From CBDEGR01 sp965237895 (GTDB lineage Bacteria; Acidobacteriota; Terriglobia; UBA7540; JAPUME01): a stretch of DNA of 64,000 bases. The position numbers were made by a program, and so were the translations under genes. A model generated the notes under the pieces. That model searched no databases. It worked only from the letters and a program-made list of their open reading frames with translations, and was not told the DNA's origin. Shown here piece by piece: positions 54,651-63,401 of the stretch; position 1 is the stretch's first letter, and each line of letters starts with the position of its first letter. The DNA is taken from contig CBDEGR010000001.1 in the NCBI GenBank assembly GCA_965237895.1, forward strand, positions 310,001 to 374,000, given 5' to 3'.

Positions 54651-54720
54651 CGAAATACCCTCGAGTTTATGCACAGAGGGGTATTGACGAACCCCGGCGC
54701 CTTCCGGTATCCATGTCCCC

Positions 54721-56151
54721 ATGAACGTTTTCCGAGCAGGCCTCCTGCTGGTTCTTACGGCCGCTTTCGCCGCCGGTCAGACCCCGAACCCCCAACCGTC
54801 CTCCTCTACGAAAACGGGTTCCCGAACCGAAAAGAAGTCCGATAGGAGAATTGAAAAAAAGAAGGCCGTTCGACTGCTTGAGCAAGGCCGTCGTCGGCTG
54901 CGTGAGCAGGAGAAAAAGGGCGCCCGCAAGGCCGTTGTCCTGTTTCGAGAGGCCCTTGTGGCCGACCCCGAATGCGAGGATTGTTGGTGGGAGCTGGGCT
55001 GGTCGTATCGCTTGCTCGGCCGGTGGAACGCTTCGCTGCGGGCGTGGAATCAATTACGGTCCCTGGACCCCTACTACCCGGAGCTGGAAGTCTACTATTC
55101 GTCGGTGGTGTTGGCGGTGCATTTGGATATAGACACGTTGCCGCCTCCGGAGCTCGAGCCGGCCGAGGGTCCCACGTTGACGCTGAACGCCGTCGGGGAT
55201 GTTCACATGGGACGCGCCTGGCCTGAGGAGCGCGCTTTTCTGCCGCCCAACGACGCCCAAGACCTTCTCGAAGGCGTGAAGGACCTGCTCGCGGACGCCG
55301 ACATCACCTTCGGCAATCTTGAAACCGTTCTGTTGGATGAGGGAGATTCGGAGAAATGCGGAACACGTTCCACCCGTTGCTTTGCCTTCCGTGTTCCGAT
55401 GGTCTATTCTCAAGCTCTCAAGGACGCCGGCTTCGATGTCCTCAGCATCGCCAACAACCATGCCGGCGACTTCGGCGAGGCCGGACGGCTGGCGACGATG
55501 AAGGCCCTCGATGAGCGGGAAATCCTCCACAGCGGCCCGGTAGGGGACATTGCTTCGTGGGATACCAAGAGTTTGAGGATTGTGCTCATCGCCTTTTCCA
55601 CCGGCGCGAACGTTTACCGCGTGCAGGAGATTGAGGCCGCCAAGAAGCTGGTCGCCCGGTTGGACCGCGTTCATGATCTGGTGCTGGTCTCCTTCCACGG
55701 AGGCGCCGAGGGCAGCGGCGCGGTGCACGTCGCCGAAGGCGTGGAGATGTTCCTGGGGGAGAACCGAGGTGATCTGCGCCGCTTCGCTCATGGTGTGATC
55801 GACGCCGGCGCCGACCTGGTGCTGGGCCACGGGCCGCACCGCCTGCGCGCCATGGAGGTCTATCAAGGCCGGTTGATCGCCTACTCGCTGGGGAATTTTT
55901 CCAGTTGGAAGACCTTCAAATTGACCGGTCCGCTCGGCACGACGGGCATTCTGAAGGTCGAATTGGCGGCGAACGGTGTCCTGCTCCGCGCCGAGATGAT
56001 TCCGGTGACGATCGCCGACCCCGGCCGGCCCCAGCCGGACCCCGAGAACGACGCCATCGAAACCGTGCGCGCGCTCTCGCTCCAGGATTTCGGCCACGTG
56101 GTGCTCGACGAGAAGGGCGTTTATGAACGAGCCGAAACCGGTGCGCAGTAA
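54721..56151 (+). CDS. CapA-family protein (PGA_cap metallophosphoesterase fold) with TPR-like head
   Basis: 476 residues. A signal peptide and charged linker lead to a TPR-like helix pair (AVVLFREALVADPECEDCWW). The CapA domain starts LNAVGDVHMGRAW and contains FGNLETVL, LSIANNHAGDFGEAG, LVSFHGGAEGSG and DLVLGHGPHRLRAMEVYQGR, the conserved Asp/Asn/His metal ligands. CapA proteins act in poly-gamma-glutamate export or as envelope phosphoesterases. No capsule operon is adjacent. Confidence 0.88.
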   Translation: MNVFRAGLLLVLTAAFAAGQTPNPQPSSSTKTGSRTEKKSDRRIEKKKAVRLLEQGRRRLREQEKKGARKAVVLFREALVADPECEDCWWELGWSYRLLGRWNASLRAWNQLRSLDPYYPELEVYYSSVVLAVHLDIDTLPPPELEPAEGPTLTLNAVGDVHMGRAWPEERAFLPPNDAQDLLEGVKDLLADADITFGNLETVLLDEGDSEKCGTRSTRCFAFRVPMVYSQALKDAGFDVLSIANNHAGDFGEAGRLATMKALDEREILHSGPVGDIASWDTKSLRIVLIAFSTGANVYRVQEIEAAKKLVARLDRVHDLVLVSFHGGAEGSGAVHVAEGVEMFLGENRGDLRRFAHGVIDAGADLVLGHGPHRLRAMEVYQGRLIAYSLGNFSSWKTFKLTGPLGTTGILKVELAANGVLLRAEMIPVTIADPGRPQPDPENDAIETVRALSLQDFGHVVLDEKGVYERAETGAQ

Positions 56152-56242
56152 GTCGAGCGCCAGGTGAAGAATTCTGGTTGTGGGATTTGCTGGAGAGAAA
56201 GGGAGATGAGAGTCAAGTCGGCAGGTCCCCGATTCGGTGGCG

Positions 56243-56515
56243 TCACTTAAATTTCATCATCAGATCGCCGTAGTATTTCCGGTAGAGGATGTTCCACTCA
56301 GGGGTGCCTTCGGGGATGATGCGCTGTTGAGAGCGAATCATCCGCCGCGCCTCTTCGTCCATTCGCGCTTCTTCTCGCAGAATTTCGGAGATGATCTTCA
56401 GCGCTTCCTGGCGGATGTGGGACGGCTCTTCGAAGATCTCCACTTCATCAAGATTTTCGATGGCGCGGGTTACCTGCTGGGCAAGCTGGATCGTCTTTTC
56501 GCGTGTCAGTCTCAT
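56243..56515 (-). CDS. DUF507-family protein
   Basis: 90 residues from the ATG at 56515: LTREKTIQLAQQVTRAIENL, EPSHIRQEALKIISEIL, ending PEWNILYRKYYGDLMMKFK. All helical, soluble. It follows a second DUF507 gene by 57 bases. The function of the family is unknown; paired copies are common in Acidobacteriota and Deltaproteobacteria-like groups. Confidence 0.85.
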   Translation of the reverse strand: MRLTREKTIQLAQQVTRAIENLDEVEIFEEPSHIRQEALKIISEILREEARMDEEARRMIRSQQRIIPEGTPEWNILYRKYYGDLMMKFK

Positions 56516-56572
56516 AAGATTTTGGTTGTGGAGGTGCGGTGATGGAACCCCGAGGTTCCGGTTAAAAAACAA

Positions 56573-56851
56573 TTAAAGTACGATGTTGCGTTCGCGGACC
56601 AAGTGGTTCTTGACCTTCTTGAACATTTCGTCGTAGGCGGCCCCCATGCGCTGCATGTCTCCGGTGCGTTCATTGAGGATTTTGCGGACTTCCTCGTTGA
56701 TGCGGTCTTCCATCGTCAGCTCTTCCAGCAGAAGCTGCGTGACGACTTCCGTGACGTATTCGGGCTGATCGATTTCGATCAATTGGTCCGTAATCAGCCG
56801 GTCCAAGGTCTTCTTGGCCATGTAGGAGACGAATTCATGGGGAAAGATCAT
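56573..56851 (-). CDS. DUF507-family protein, second copy
   Basis: 92 residues from the ATG at 56851: MIFPHEFVSYMAKKTLDRLI, LLLEELTMEDRINEEVRKIL, and YDEMFKKVKNHLVRERNIVL at the end. It shares the helical plan and the R-I/M-x-x-E-V motif with the next gene and probably forms a complex with it. Confidence 0.85.
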   Translation of the reverse strand: MIFPHEFVSYMAKKTLDRLITDQLIEIDQPEYVTEVVTQLLLEELTMEDRINEEVRKILNERTGDMQRMGAAYDEMFKKVKNHLVRERNIVL

Positions 56852-56962
56852 AGAAACAGAAGCCGACACTCTTATTGACGCTCGTGGTTGCCCAGTGTAT
56901 ATTCGGTAGTTTGCGGAAGTCAAGCGAGGTGGGCGCCGCTTGCGCCCTCGCGGACGGTTCGT

Positions 56963-57035
56963 GGGCGGTTAGCTCAGTTGGTAGAGCATCCCGTTTACAC
57001 CGGGAAGGTCATCCGTTCGAGCCGGATACCGCCCA
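56963..57035 (+). tRNA. tRNA-Val (anticodon TAC)
   Basis: Acceptor GGGCGGT/ACCGCCC, D-loop AGTTGGTAGA, anticodon stem TCCCG/CGGGA around TTTACAC, T-arm ATCCG TTCGAGC CGGAT. No CCA is encoded. Confidence 0.95.
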
Positions 57036-57056
57036 TGCGGATTTCCGAAACCCTAC

Positions 57057-57134
57057 GGGGGACGTAGTTCAGCTGGTTAGAACGCATGCCTGTCACGCAT
57101 GAGGTCGCGGGTTCGAGTCCCGTCGTCCCCGCCA
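57057..57134 (+). tRNA. tRNA-Asp (anticodon GTC) with encoded CCA
   Basis: Acceptor GGGGACG/CGTCCCC, anticodon stem CATGC/GCATG around CTGTCAC, T-arm CGGG TTCGAGT CCCG and an encoded CCA. An integrase remnant lies 45 bases downstream, so its 3' end is a likely integration site. Confidence 0.95.
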
Positions 57135-57178
57135 ACTTTTTCAACACTTTACAAGCACGCTCTTCCATTTTCATTCCC

Positions 57179-58020
57179 CTATTGTAGTGAAAACTGTAGT
57201 GAGTCTCGAACTTTTTCTCCAACTTTTTTCATTTCTGCGGCCTTGAATTTTTCCATCTTTGCCGCTGGCCCTCGTTTATGCTCCTCGTAGAAGTGAACAT
57301 ACCGCAGAGTCATTTGAATTTTGGTGTGACCGAGTAATGCAGCAAGAGTTGGAAGGTTGACTCCGGCCATTGCTGCACGTGAGGCGTAGGTATGCCTCAA
57401 ATCGTAAAGCCTAAAGTGTTCCTCGATCCCGGCGCGAGCTACCGCCGCGTCGTGTGCTTTCCTAACGCGCCAATCGGCTTGTCCGGATTCTTCGGGGAAG
57501 GGAAGGCATAGCGCCCCTTCACGGCGATTGCCCTTTGCTTTAGAAGATTCCAAACCTCTGCCGTCATGGGAATGGTTCTCTTTGCTGCCCTGGTTTTACC
57601 GAAGGGATTGAATATGGTGCGCCGGTCGAAATCCAGATTAACACCTTCCATTCGATAAACCTCTCCCGGCCTCATTCCAGTTTCAAGGACCACGCGGGCA
57701 ATATCTTGCAACGGCTTTCCGGCTGCCTGAAAATAGGCAAGCTCTTCTTCAAATTTCAGAATCCGCATTCGACCCGAACCCTCTTCTAGGAATAAAACCT
57801 CATTCGTCGGATTCTCCACCGGAATGCGGGATCCGGCTGCGTGGTTGAATATGAGCTTCAAGGTGCTCAAGGAACGGTTGACCGTAGCCGGGCTGATAAT
57901 ACATTCCTCCTGAGTATTGCGCCGTACCTCACGCATTCGGGCCAGCTTGAAATCTTCAACCATGCCGGGGGTAATTTCGTCGAGCCATTTCCCTGAAAAG
58001 TATCGAAGCAGGACTTTCAA
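57179..58020 (-). pseudogene. Tyrosine integrase remnant next to tRNA-Asp
   Basis: The catalytic half is split: 57439-58020 has core-binding and first catalytic-domain motifs (VNRSLSTLKLIFNHA, LETGMRPGEVYRM), and 57179-57490 continues with YDLRHTYASRAAM, LLGHTKIQMTLRYVH. One base was lost or gained near 57480. The N-terminus is missing where a serine-recombinase fragment begins at 58024. It lies head-on to the 3' end of tRNA-Asp, as integrases of tRNA-targeting islands do. Confidence 0.85.
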
Positions 58021-58054
58021 GTTTTGGCGGTGCAGGGAAGAAGTATTGGGACGG

Positions 58055-58329
58055 TCCCCACGGGGAAGATGGTCTTTACCGTCCTGGGAGCGGTTGCAGA
58101 GCTTGAACGGAGCCTTATCGCCGAGAGAGTCCGCGCCAGACTACGGAACGCCAGGGCCAAGGGGAAGAAATTGGGCAGGCCCGCGAGAAAGGTAGATGCT
58201 CGTCGCATAGCCCGACTTCGCGCCTCAGGCTACCCCTGGGCTGCCATTTCCAAGATGCTGGGCATTGGGCAGGGAACCGCTCGTCGAACCTTCAGCGCCT
58301 TGCCAAAAACCCTTGCGGATAGGTCCTAG
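58055..58329 (+). pseudogene. Serine recombinase C-terminal fragment, copy 1
   Basis: PTGKMVFTVLGAVAELERSL, IAERVRARLRNARAKGKKLG and a C-terminal HTH (RIARLRASGYPWAAISKMLG). These are helix E and the HTH_7 domain of a resolvase/invertase. The catalytic N-terminus is absent. Copy 2 (59744-60001) lies in inverted orientation 1.4 kb away with the same boundaries. Confidence 0.8.
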
Positions 58330-58526
58330 GTTACGGTCCGTAAGCTGAGGCGCCTCAGCCCAGAAAAGGCCAATCTTCCTGCCAGAAACATATGTTTTTG
58401 GCGGGTTGAATTCTCTGATTTGTGGGCTTGAGGAATCAGGTGGTTACAGTGGGCCGTGCAGAGGGGTTTTTGGCGGACGCCCAATGACTTTAATCGGGAA
58501 AGTGTTTTTGAAGGACGTTTTTGGCC

Positions 58527-59639
58527 CTAGCTAGGACTTTTCAGTTTGACGTATTTCGTCAGTCCGCCGCCGGCGATGGGTCGTGAGCCCGGCCCTTCCG
58601 CCGCGTACACGCTGCCCTCGGGGTCCACGGCCACACCTTCGCCTGCGGCGCCGTGGGGCCCTCGATCGGTCTCATGCGGTGGAATGAAGGCCGTGACCCG
58701 ATCTTCGGTGGTGCTCCCGATCCGGATGCCGGTCTTCCAGCCGGGATGGCGTGTGGGGTCCGATTCCGAGTCGATTGCATACAGCGCATTGTTGGCGTCA
58801 ATGAACAACCCGCTCACGCGGCCGAACTGCTCAAACGCGTCGAGGAAATTACCCTCCTGATCGAAGATCTGGATTCGATGGTTACCCCGGTCGGCGACGA
58901 AAAGGCGGCCTTGCGAGTCGAATGCAAGAGCGTGGGGTGTGCGGAACTCGCTGGGTGCCGTGCCGATTCGTCCCCACTCTTTGATGAATTTTCCGTCCTT
59001 CGTGAACTTCATGATGCGTCCGGTTGAGCCGGGAGGACGATCGTCTTTCTGACCACTGTGCCCATCCGCGACGAAAATGTCGCCGTTCGGAGCGGTGATC
59101 ACATCGCACGGTTCATTGAAGGTATCCGGACCATCCCCGGCCACCCCCGCCTTCCCGAGCTTCATCAACACCTTGCCTTCCGGACTGAACTTGATGACCT
59201 GGTGACCCTTTGTTCCCGCCTCGTTTCCTTGTGAGTCGGTCACCCAGACGTTTCCCTCCCGGTCCACATGGAGTCCGTGTGGAAGCACGAACATCCCTAC
59301 GCCGAAGCTGGTCAGAACCTCTCCTGTCTCGCGATCGAACTTGAGGATTGGCGCAACGTTCGAGGTGTCGCAGCCGCCGGCCAGGGCGTAGGCGACACAC
59401 CGATCATAGGCCCAGACGTGCCCGTCGGGGCCTATATCGACGCCCGCCGTCGATACCCACTTCCTGCCGTCGGGCAGCGGTCCCCACTCGGTGATCACCG
59501 TTGGATTGGGATTGGGTAGGTTGTTTTTGGCCGGGTTAACGACAACGACGTCAGTCTGCGAGTCCCCCTCGCATCCCGACAGTGCGATCACGGCGAACCC
59601 TGCGATCATCGCGAATTTCAAGCGACCGGAGATTGGCAT
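58527..59639 (-). CDS. NHL-repeat lipoprotein, peptidylamidoglycolate-lyase-like propeller
   Basis: 370 residues with lipobox ALSGC (Cys about 23). The propeller shows repeated NHL motifs: GMFVLPHGLHVDREGNVWVT, DTFNEPCDVITAPNGDIFVA, EFRTPHALAFDSQGRLFVAD and RVSGLFIDANNALYAID. The order resembles the PAL domain of peptide-amidating enzymes. In this phylum such proteins are exported and of unknown use. It is flanked by two inverted serine-recombinase tails. Confidence 0.85.
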   Translation of the reverse strand: MPISGRLKFAMIAGFAVIALSGCEGDSQTDVVVVNPAKNNLPNPNPTVITEWGPLPDGRKWVSTAGVDIGPDGHVWAYDRCVAYALAGGCDTSNVAPILKFDRETGEVLTSFGVGMFVLPHGLHVDREGNVWVTDSQGNEAGTKGHQVIKFSPEGKVLMKLGKAGVAGDGPDTFNEPCDVITAPNGDIFVADGHSGQKDDRPPGSTGRIMKFTKDGKFIKEWGRIGTAPSEFRTPHALAFDSQGRLFVADRGNHRIQIFDQEGNFLDAFEQFGRVSGLFIDANNALYAIDSESDPTRHPGWKTGIRIGSTTEDRVTAFIPPHETDRGPHGAAGEGVAVDPEGSVYAAEGPGSRPIAGGGLTKYVKLKSPS

Positions 59640-59743
59640 GGTGGCTCATCCTTTAAAAAGAAGCATTCCAGTTCAATGGTCAACATCCCGACGCGCTCCG
59701 ACGGCTTAACTGACAGACTTTAGCCATTTGGATTCGTCGGTGG

Positions 59744-60001
59744 TTAGGCAATTTTAGCATGTCGCCGGACGGCGGTTTCCCCTACCTTAAGGGACTTCGC
59801 AACGTTCGCCCATGACGCCCCGGATTGCCTCAGAGAGACGATTCTTGCGCGGTCTACGGCCTTCCGTGGCCGGCCCAGGCGCTTTCCTTTGGCCCTGGCA
59901 TTCCTCAATCCAGCCCTCACTCTCTCAGCAATCAGTGAGCGTTCTAGTTCTGCCACAGCGCCCAAGACGGTAAACACCATTTTGCCGGTCGGCTGTCGAA
60001 G
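59744..60001 (-). pseudogene. Serine recombinase C-terminal fragment, copy 2
   Basis: QPTGKMVFTVLGAVAELERS, RVRAGLRNARAKGKRLGRPR and RIVSLRQSGASWANVAKSLK. It matches copy 1 at the protein level for the first 45 residues, then the HTH differs. The N-terminal catalytic domain is missing here as well. Confidence 0.8.
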
Positions 60002-60142
60002 CTGTGCCCAATTTGGTGCCCTACCCCGGCCACTTTAAGAAAATCCCTGCGTTTGAATGATCGACTCATAAGGAAAACCTCTTATTGAGATTGAGGATCG
60101 GCCTAAGGCGACCCCAGCTCAGGTCACCTATGGTCCGCCTGC

Positions 60143-61186
60143 TTACTCGGAGGTGAACCGTCCGATGAATGTCCATTCCGATCTTCGACGGGGGGCCTCT
60201 ATTTTGTTTTCACCCCCTGCCCCAATGATTTGATTGTTGATCCATACAAACTTATCCACGAAGGCTTCCTCGGGTAAAGGAGCCAATTGGCTGTACTCTA
60301 ATGTTTTCAAATTCAATTGCCAGACTTTCTTGGCGAAGCTGACCAAGATGATGCGATCCTGGGTAAAAACAGGTGTCAAAGGAGTTGCGTCGCGGGTAGC
60401 CTCCGGCAGCGGCGGCATACTTTCCCAAGTTCCGTCGACAATGTTGTAACGGAGGACCTCGTCGAATTTCGTTACGGGGTCCTTCGGTTTCGCCTGATAG
60501 ATCCCACCGAACATCCAGATGAACGATCCGTCCGTTTCCGAGGAGAACCCCCAGCGTTTTGCCCCCGGAAAGGGGGAAAGCCGGCGCCACCCCTCTGCTG
60601 GTCGTGTGGTGTTCAATACCATGAAACTATTTGTTGCGGACTGAGAGGTGCAGCAGGTGCCCGCCGCATCATAGGGTTCAAACCGTATGGTTCCTCCTAA
60701 CAGGTAAATCGACGACCCGACGCTGACAGCCCAGGCAAAAAGACGAGGTTCCGGCATATCGCCGTAAACGTTCCATGCGTATCGGGTTCCCTTCCTTTCC
60801 AAGGTGAAAACCTTACGATTCACATCCTTTCCCGTGTATCCCCCCAACACATAAAGTTTGTTATCCACAACCGTGGAGGCAGCGTAGCCAAAGGGACTAG
60901 GGGCATCGGGCAGTCTTTTCCAGCTTTGGCCGATCGGATCAAATATGTGTGTGCGGGCGGAAAAGATCTTTTGAGTCCAATTCCCTTTTTCCCCTTCCCA
61001 GTAGGTTCCTCCTGCAATCACAAGTTTTCCATGCAGGACTCCCGCCGCATAGCCTGCCCGTGCTTCGGGTAGGGGAGTTGAATGTTGCCATCGCAAAGAG
61101 CTTGACAGGAGACTTGCCATCAAGGCCGATGCCGATACACATACGGACACCAAACAGAATAGGGTCCCTTGACCTGACCCCCTCAA
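60143..61186 (-). CDS. Secreted kelch-repeat protein, 5' end altered by IS insertion
   Basis: 347 residues as read from a TTG at 61186. The first five codons come from the IS end; the native part starts inside the signal peptide (LFCLVSVCVSASALMASLLS). Kelch motifs: AAGVLHGKLVIAGGTYWEG, STVVDNKLYVLGGYTGKD, AVSVGSSIYLLGGTI and WMFGGIYQAK. It resembles secreted NanM/galactose-oxidase-type propellers. The original start and promoter have been displaced by the IS element at 61170, so expression now depends on the IS. Confidence 0.75.
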   Translation of the reverse strand: MRGSGQGTLFCLVSVCVSASALMASLLSSSLRWQHSTPLPEARAGYAAGVLHGKLVIAGGTYWEGEKGNWTQKIFSARTHIFDPIGQSWKRLPDAPSPFGYAASTVVDNKLYVLGGYTGKDVNRKVFTLERKGTRYAWNVYGDMPEPRLFAWAVSVGSSIYLLGGTIRFEPYDAAGTCCTSQSATNSFMVLNTTRPAEGWRRLSPFPGAKRWGFSSETDGSFIWMFGGIYQAKPKDPVTKFDEVLRYNIVDGTWESMPPLPEATRDATPLTPVFTQDRIILVSFAKKVWQLNLKTLEYSQLAPLPEEAFVDKFVWINNQIIGAGGENKIEAPRRRSEWTFIGRFTSE

Positions 61187-61235
61187 ACCGGTCCAGTTCT
61201 AATGTTAGAGTTGGACCTGGAATAGGGAGGTCAGG

Positions 61236-61514
61236 ATGGTCAAGAGGAAGCATTCGATCGAACAGATTATCGGTAAACTTCGAGAGACCGAAGTGGAACT
61301 TGCCCAGGGTCGCAGCGTAGCCGAGGTGTGCCGGTCGTTGGGGGTGACCGAGCAGACCTATTACCGCTGGCGAAAGGAGTAGGGCGGTCTAAAGATGGAT
61401 CAGGCCAAGCGGTTGAAGGTCCTCGAGCAGGAGAACACTCGCTTGAGGAGGGCGGTTGCAGACCTGACCTTGGACAAGCAGATTCTGCAGGAGGTCACAA
61501 GGGGAAACGGCTAA
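61236..61514 (+). pseudogene. IS3-family OrfA with in-frame amber stop
   Basis: KRKHSIEQIIGKLRETEVEL and SLGVTEQTYYRWRKE are the HTH; after the TAG at 61380-61382 (normally Tyr) the same frame continues MDQAKRLKVLEQENTRLR to TAA at 61512. At 61502-61508 the heptamer GGGAAAC in the X-XXY-YYZ phase would give the OrfAB fusion. The amber codon makes the element non-functional unless suppressed. Confidence 0.85.
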
Positions 61515-62395
61515 GCCCGGCGCGTCGCCGGCAGTGGGCGGCGCATGTCTGTAAGGCGTTGGGTGTCTCGGAACGCCGGGCTTGTCGAGTGCTCAGCCAA
61601 CCCCGGTCCACCCAGCGCCATCGATGCATCGCTGCTCCCGACGAGGATGCCCTGACGAGGGCCATCGTCACCCTGGCCGGTCGGTTTGGTCGCTATGGCT
61701 ATCGTCGGGTCACGGCCTTGCTGCGGCGAGCCGGCTGGAGGGTCAACCATAAGAGAGTGGAGCGCATCTGGAGGCGGGAGGGGTTGAGAGTGCCGCAGAA
61801 ACAGCCGAAGCGTGGACGCCTTTGGCTCAACGACGGATCGTGCGTTCGTCTGCGCCCCTGCAGTCCGAACCACGTCTGGGCTTACGACTTCGTCCAAGCC
61901 CGCACTCACGACGGGAGGGCTTTCCGGTTGTTGACGGTCATCGATGAGTACACTCGGGAATGTCTGGCTATCCAGGTGGCCCGCCAGATTCGATCCGACG
62001 ATGTCGTGCAGCTACTGGCCGATCTGTTCGTTCTCCGAGGTCCGCCCGAGCACCTTCGCTCGGATAATGGCCCGGAGTTCTGCGCCCAAGCTCTACGAGA
62101 GTGGCTGGGGCGAATCGGAGTGAAGACGCTCTACATCCAACCCGGGAGTCCCTGGGAGAACGGCTACAACGAGAGCTTTAATGGGAAGCTCCGAGACGAG
62201 TTGCTCGACCGGGAGATCTTCTACACCTTGCAGGAAGCGAAGGTGTTAATCGAGCAGTGGAGGCGACACTACAACAGGGTTCGACCTCACAGTGCTCTTG
62301 GTTATCGTCCACCGGCACCGGAGGCCATGGAAATCCCGCCGCTGCTCGGGAGGCAGCTGCCTCCCGACCTAGGGACAGAATTACCGCTGAACTAA
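61502..62395 (+). CDS. IS3-family transposase OrfB
   Basis: 297 residues, made by frameshift from OrfA. It starts KRLSPARRRQWAAHV, then the HTH (RYGYRRVTALLRRAGWRVNH), and a complete DDE core: WAYDFVQARTHDG (D), HLRSDNGPEFCAQAL (D), and NGYNESFNGKLRDEL (E). Complete and undamaged apart from the orfA stop. Confidence 0.9.
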   Translation, partial: GKRLSPARRRQWAAHVCKALGVSERRACRVLSQPRSTQRHRCIAAPDEDALTRAIVTLAGRFGRYGYRRVTALLRRAGWRVNHKRVERIWRREGLRVPQKQPKRGRLWLNDGSCVRLRPCSPNHVWAYDFVQARTHDGRAFRLLTVIDEYTRECLAIQVARQIRSDDVVQLLADLFVLRGPPEHLRSDNGPEFCAQALREWLGRIGVKTLYIQPGSPWENGYNESFNGKLRDELLDREIFYTLQEAKVLIEQWRRHYNRVRPHSALGYRPPAPEAMEIPPLLGRQLPPDLGTELPLN

Positions 62396-62586
62396 CATAC
62401 GAGTTGGTACAATCACTGGGGGCAGGTCATCCGATCCTTATAAATCTTTTCATCGATTCCACCCTCTTTAACCGGAATTTCCATTATGAGCTTCCCCTTC
62501 ACCCGAAAACCTTGCCTCCTGCCCTGTCTTGTCAATCGCAAACAGCTCTGGCCTCTTTGGAAGAACAGCCCCACCCAGGGCAGCCC

Positions 62587-62667
62587 CGCGCGTCGGTGAG
62601 GGTAGGGGGGTGGGGGTGTAGCACTTTTCCCCTTCGTATAGCCTACCCACCCATCGCGTTGACTTAC
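62587..62667 (-). repeat. Dispersed repeat family B, copy 3 (shortened)
   Basis: Shares the block TAGCACTTTTCCCCTTCGTA and the following GTTGACTT with copy 1 and the left flank CAGCCCCGCGCG with copy 2. Only about half of the repeat is present. Confidence 0.65.
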
Positions 62668-62707
62668 CTTCATGGGCAGCCTAACATAGCCCCACTCGGA
62701 GCTTCTC

Positions 62708-62798
62708 ATGATTGGCAAAAAGCTCAGTCCTACTGAATTGAGGCCAAGCTGGGTGCAGGCGGCATGGGAGAGGTTTATAGAGCGCACGATGAGAGCTA
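62708..62798 (+). pseudogene. N-terminal scar of a Ser/Thr protein kinase
   Basis: ATGATTGGCAAAAAGCTCAG corresponds to the usual start MIGKKLS; after a one-base shift LGAGGMGEVYRAHDES and a stop follow. Only the glycine loop survives. A similar fragment is at 33531-33742. Confidence 0.65.
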
Positions 62799-62815
62799 GA
62801 GTTCCCCCTACGGGA

Positions 62816-62900
62816 GTGTTCATAAAACCTTCGCAAATAATTGATCCACCCGCGTTGAAAGCACGTCACTTAGAATTCGCATCTGAGTGTTCACAAAACA
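62816..62900 (+). repeat. Diverged repeat D, copy 2
   Basis: Counterpart of 2319-2403. It directly follows a kinase scar. Confidence 0.4.
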
Positions 62901-62932
62901 AGTGTTTTAGGGACAAGGGTGCACTGAGGGAA

Positions 62933-63223
62933 CTACCCTGGGAGCCGAGAGAGGCCCTTCGCGGCGGCAACCCTTTTCAGTTCGACGATGTGCAGGTCCA
63001 CCACCGCCTGGCAGCACTGGAAACTCAGGCGGAGCGGATCATTGGGCGGGTATAGGTCCTCTTGCCGGATAAGGTGTTCACGCCGGGCCTGTAGTTCTTG
63101 GAACTTGGCCCGGAGCTCCTTCCTACTAAGCCGCCGCCATCGTCCCCTCGCTTCTCGCAGCGCACCACCGAGGCCGTTCATGAGGGTTTCGTTTATCTGA
63201 GAGGGGTTAAGGCGGCATTTCAT
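62933..63223 (-). CDS. Hypothetical protein of the thermonuclease operon
   Basis: 96 residues, mainly helical and basic (EARGRWRRLSRKELRAKFQE). It overlaps the upstream gene by 4 bases (ATGA), so translation is coupled. Cysteines pair in SFQCCQAV. No family recognised. Confidence 0.55.
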   Translation of the reverse strand: MKCRLNPSQINETLMNGLGGALREARGRWRRLSRKELRAKFQELQARREHLIRQEDLYPPNDPLRLSFQCCQAVVDLHIVELKRVAAAKGLSRLPG

Positions 63224-63399
63224 TGAGTCTTTCCTGGAGGCGTCCGTGTTTCCTCGCCGAGCTTCTTGATCCGGGCCAAGACCTCCGCTCTCGGTAAGAT
63301 GCCCTTCTCGTCCAACAATTCGACCAGGGCGTTGATCGAGAGCATGTTGCTGTAGGCGAGGTCCTCGACCCGGACGGTTGCCCTGTTATCTTCTGCCAT
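63220..63399 (-). CDS. Small hypothetical protein of the thermonuclease operon
   Basis: 59 residues from the ATG at 63399, supported by GGAAGGAGC ahead of it. VEDLAYSNMLSINALVELLD then EKGILPRAEVLARIKKL is a compact helical protein seen as a conserved hypothetical in several phyla. Middle gene of a three-gene unit. Confidence 0.65.
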   Translation of the reverse strand: MAEDNRATVRVEDLAYSNMLSINALVELLDEKGILPRAEVLARIKKLGEETRTPPGKTQ

Positions 63400-63401
63400 T
63401 G

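Larger units (their letters stand above)
61170..62429 (+). mobile_element. IS3-family insertion sequence, 1260 bp
   Basis: Imperfect inverted ends: TGACCTGACCCCC at the left and the complement of TGACCTGCCCCC at the right. It carries orfA and orfB with a -1 slippery heptamer. A target-site duplication is not evident. It inserted at the 5' end of the kelch gene. Diverged relatives lie at 2418-2640 and 17095-17165. Confidence 0.85.

Noticed and set aside
30882..61382. Amber codon recoding as an explanation for interrupted frames
   Set aside because: Many intact genes in the window end with TAG, so a recoded amber is unlikely; kept only as a weak finding to check.
61165..62433. Target-site duplication of the IS3 element
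   Set aside because: The flanks (TCCCT on the left, TCCGA on the right) do not give a clean 3-4 base repeat at the inferred ends.
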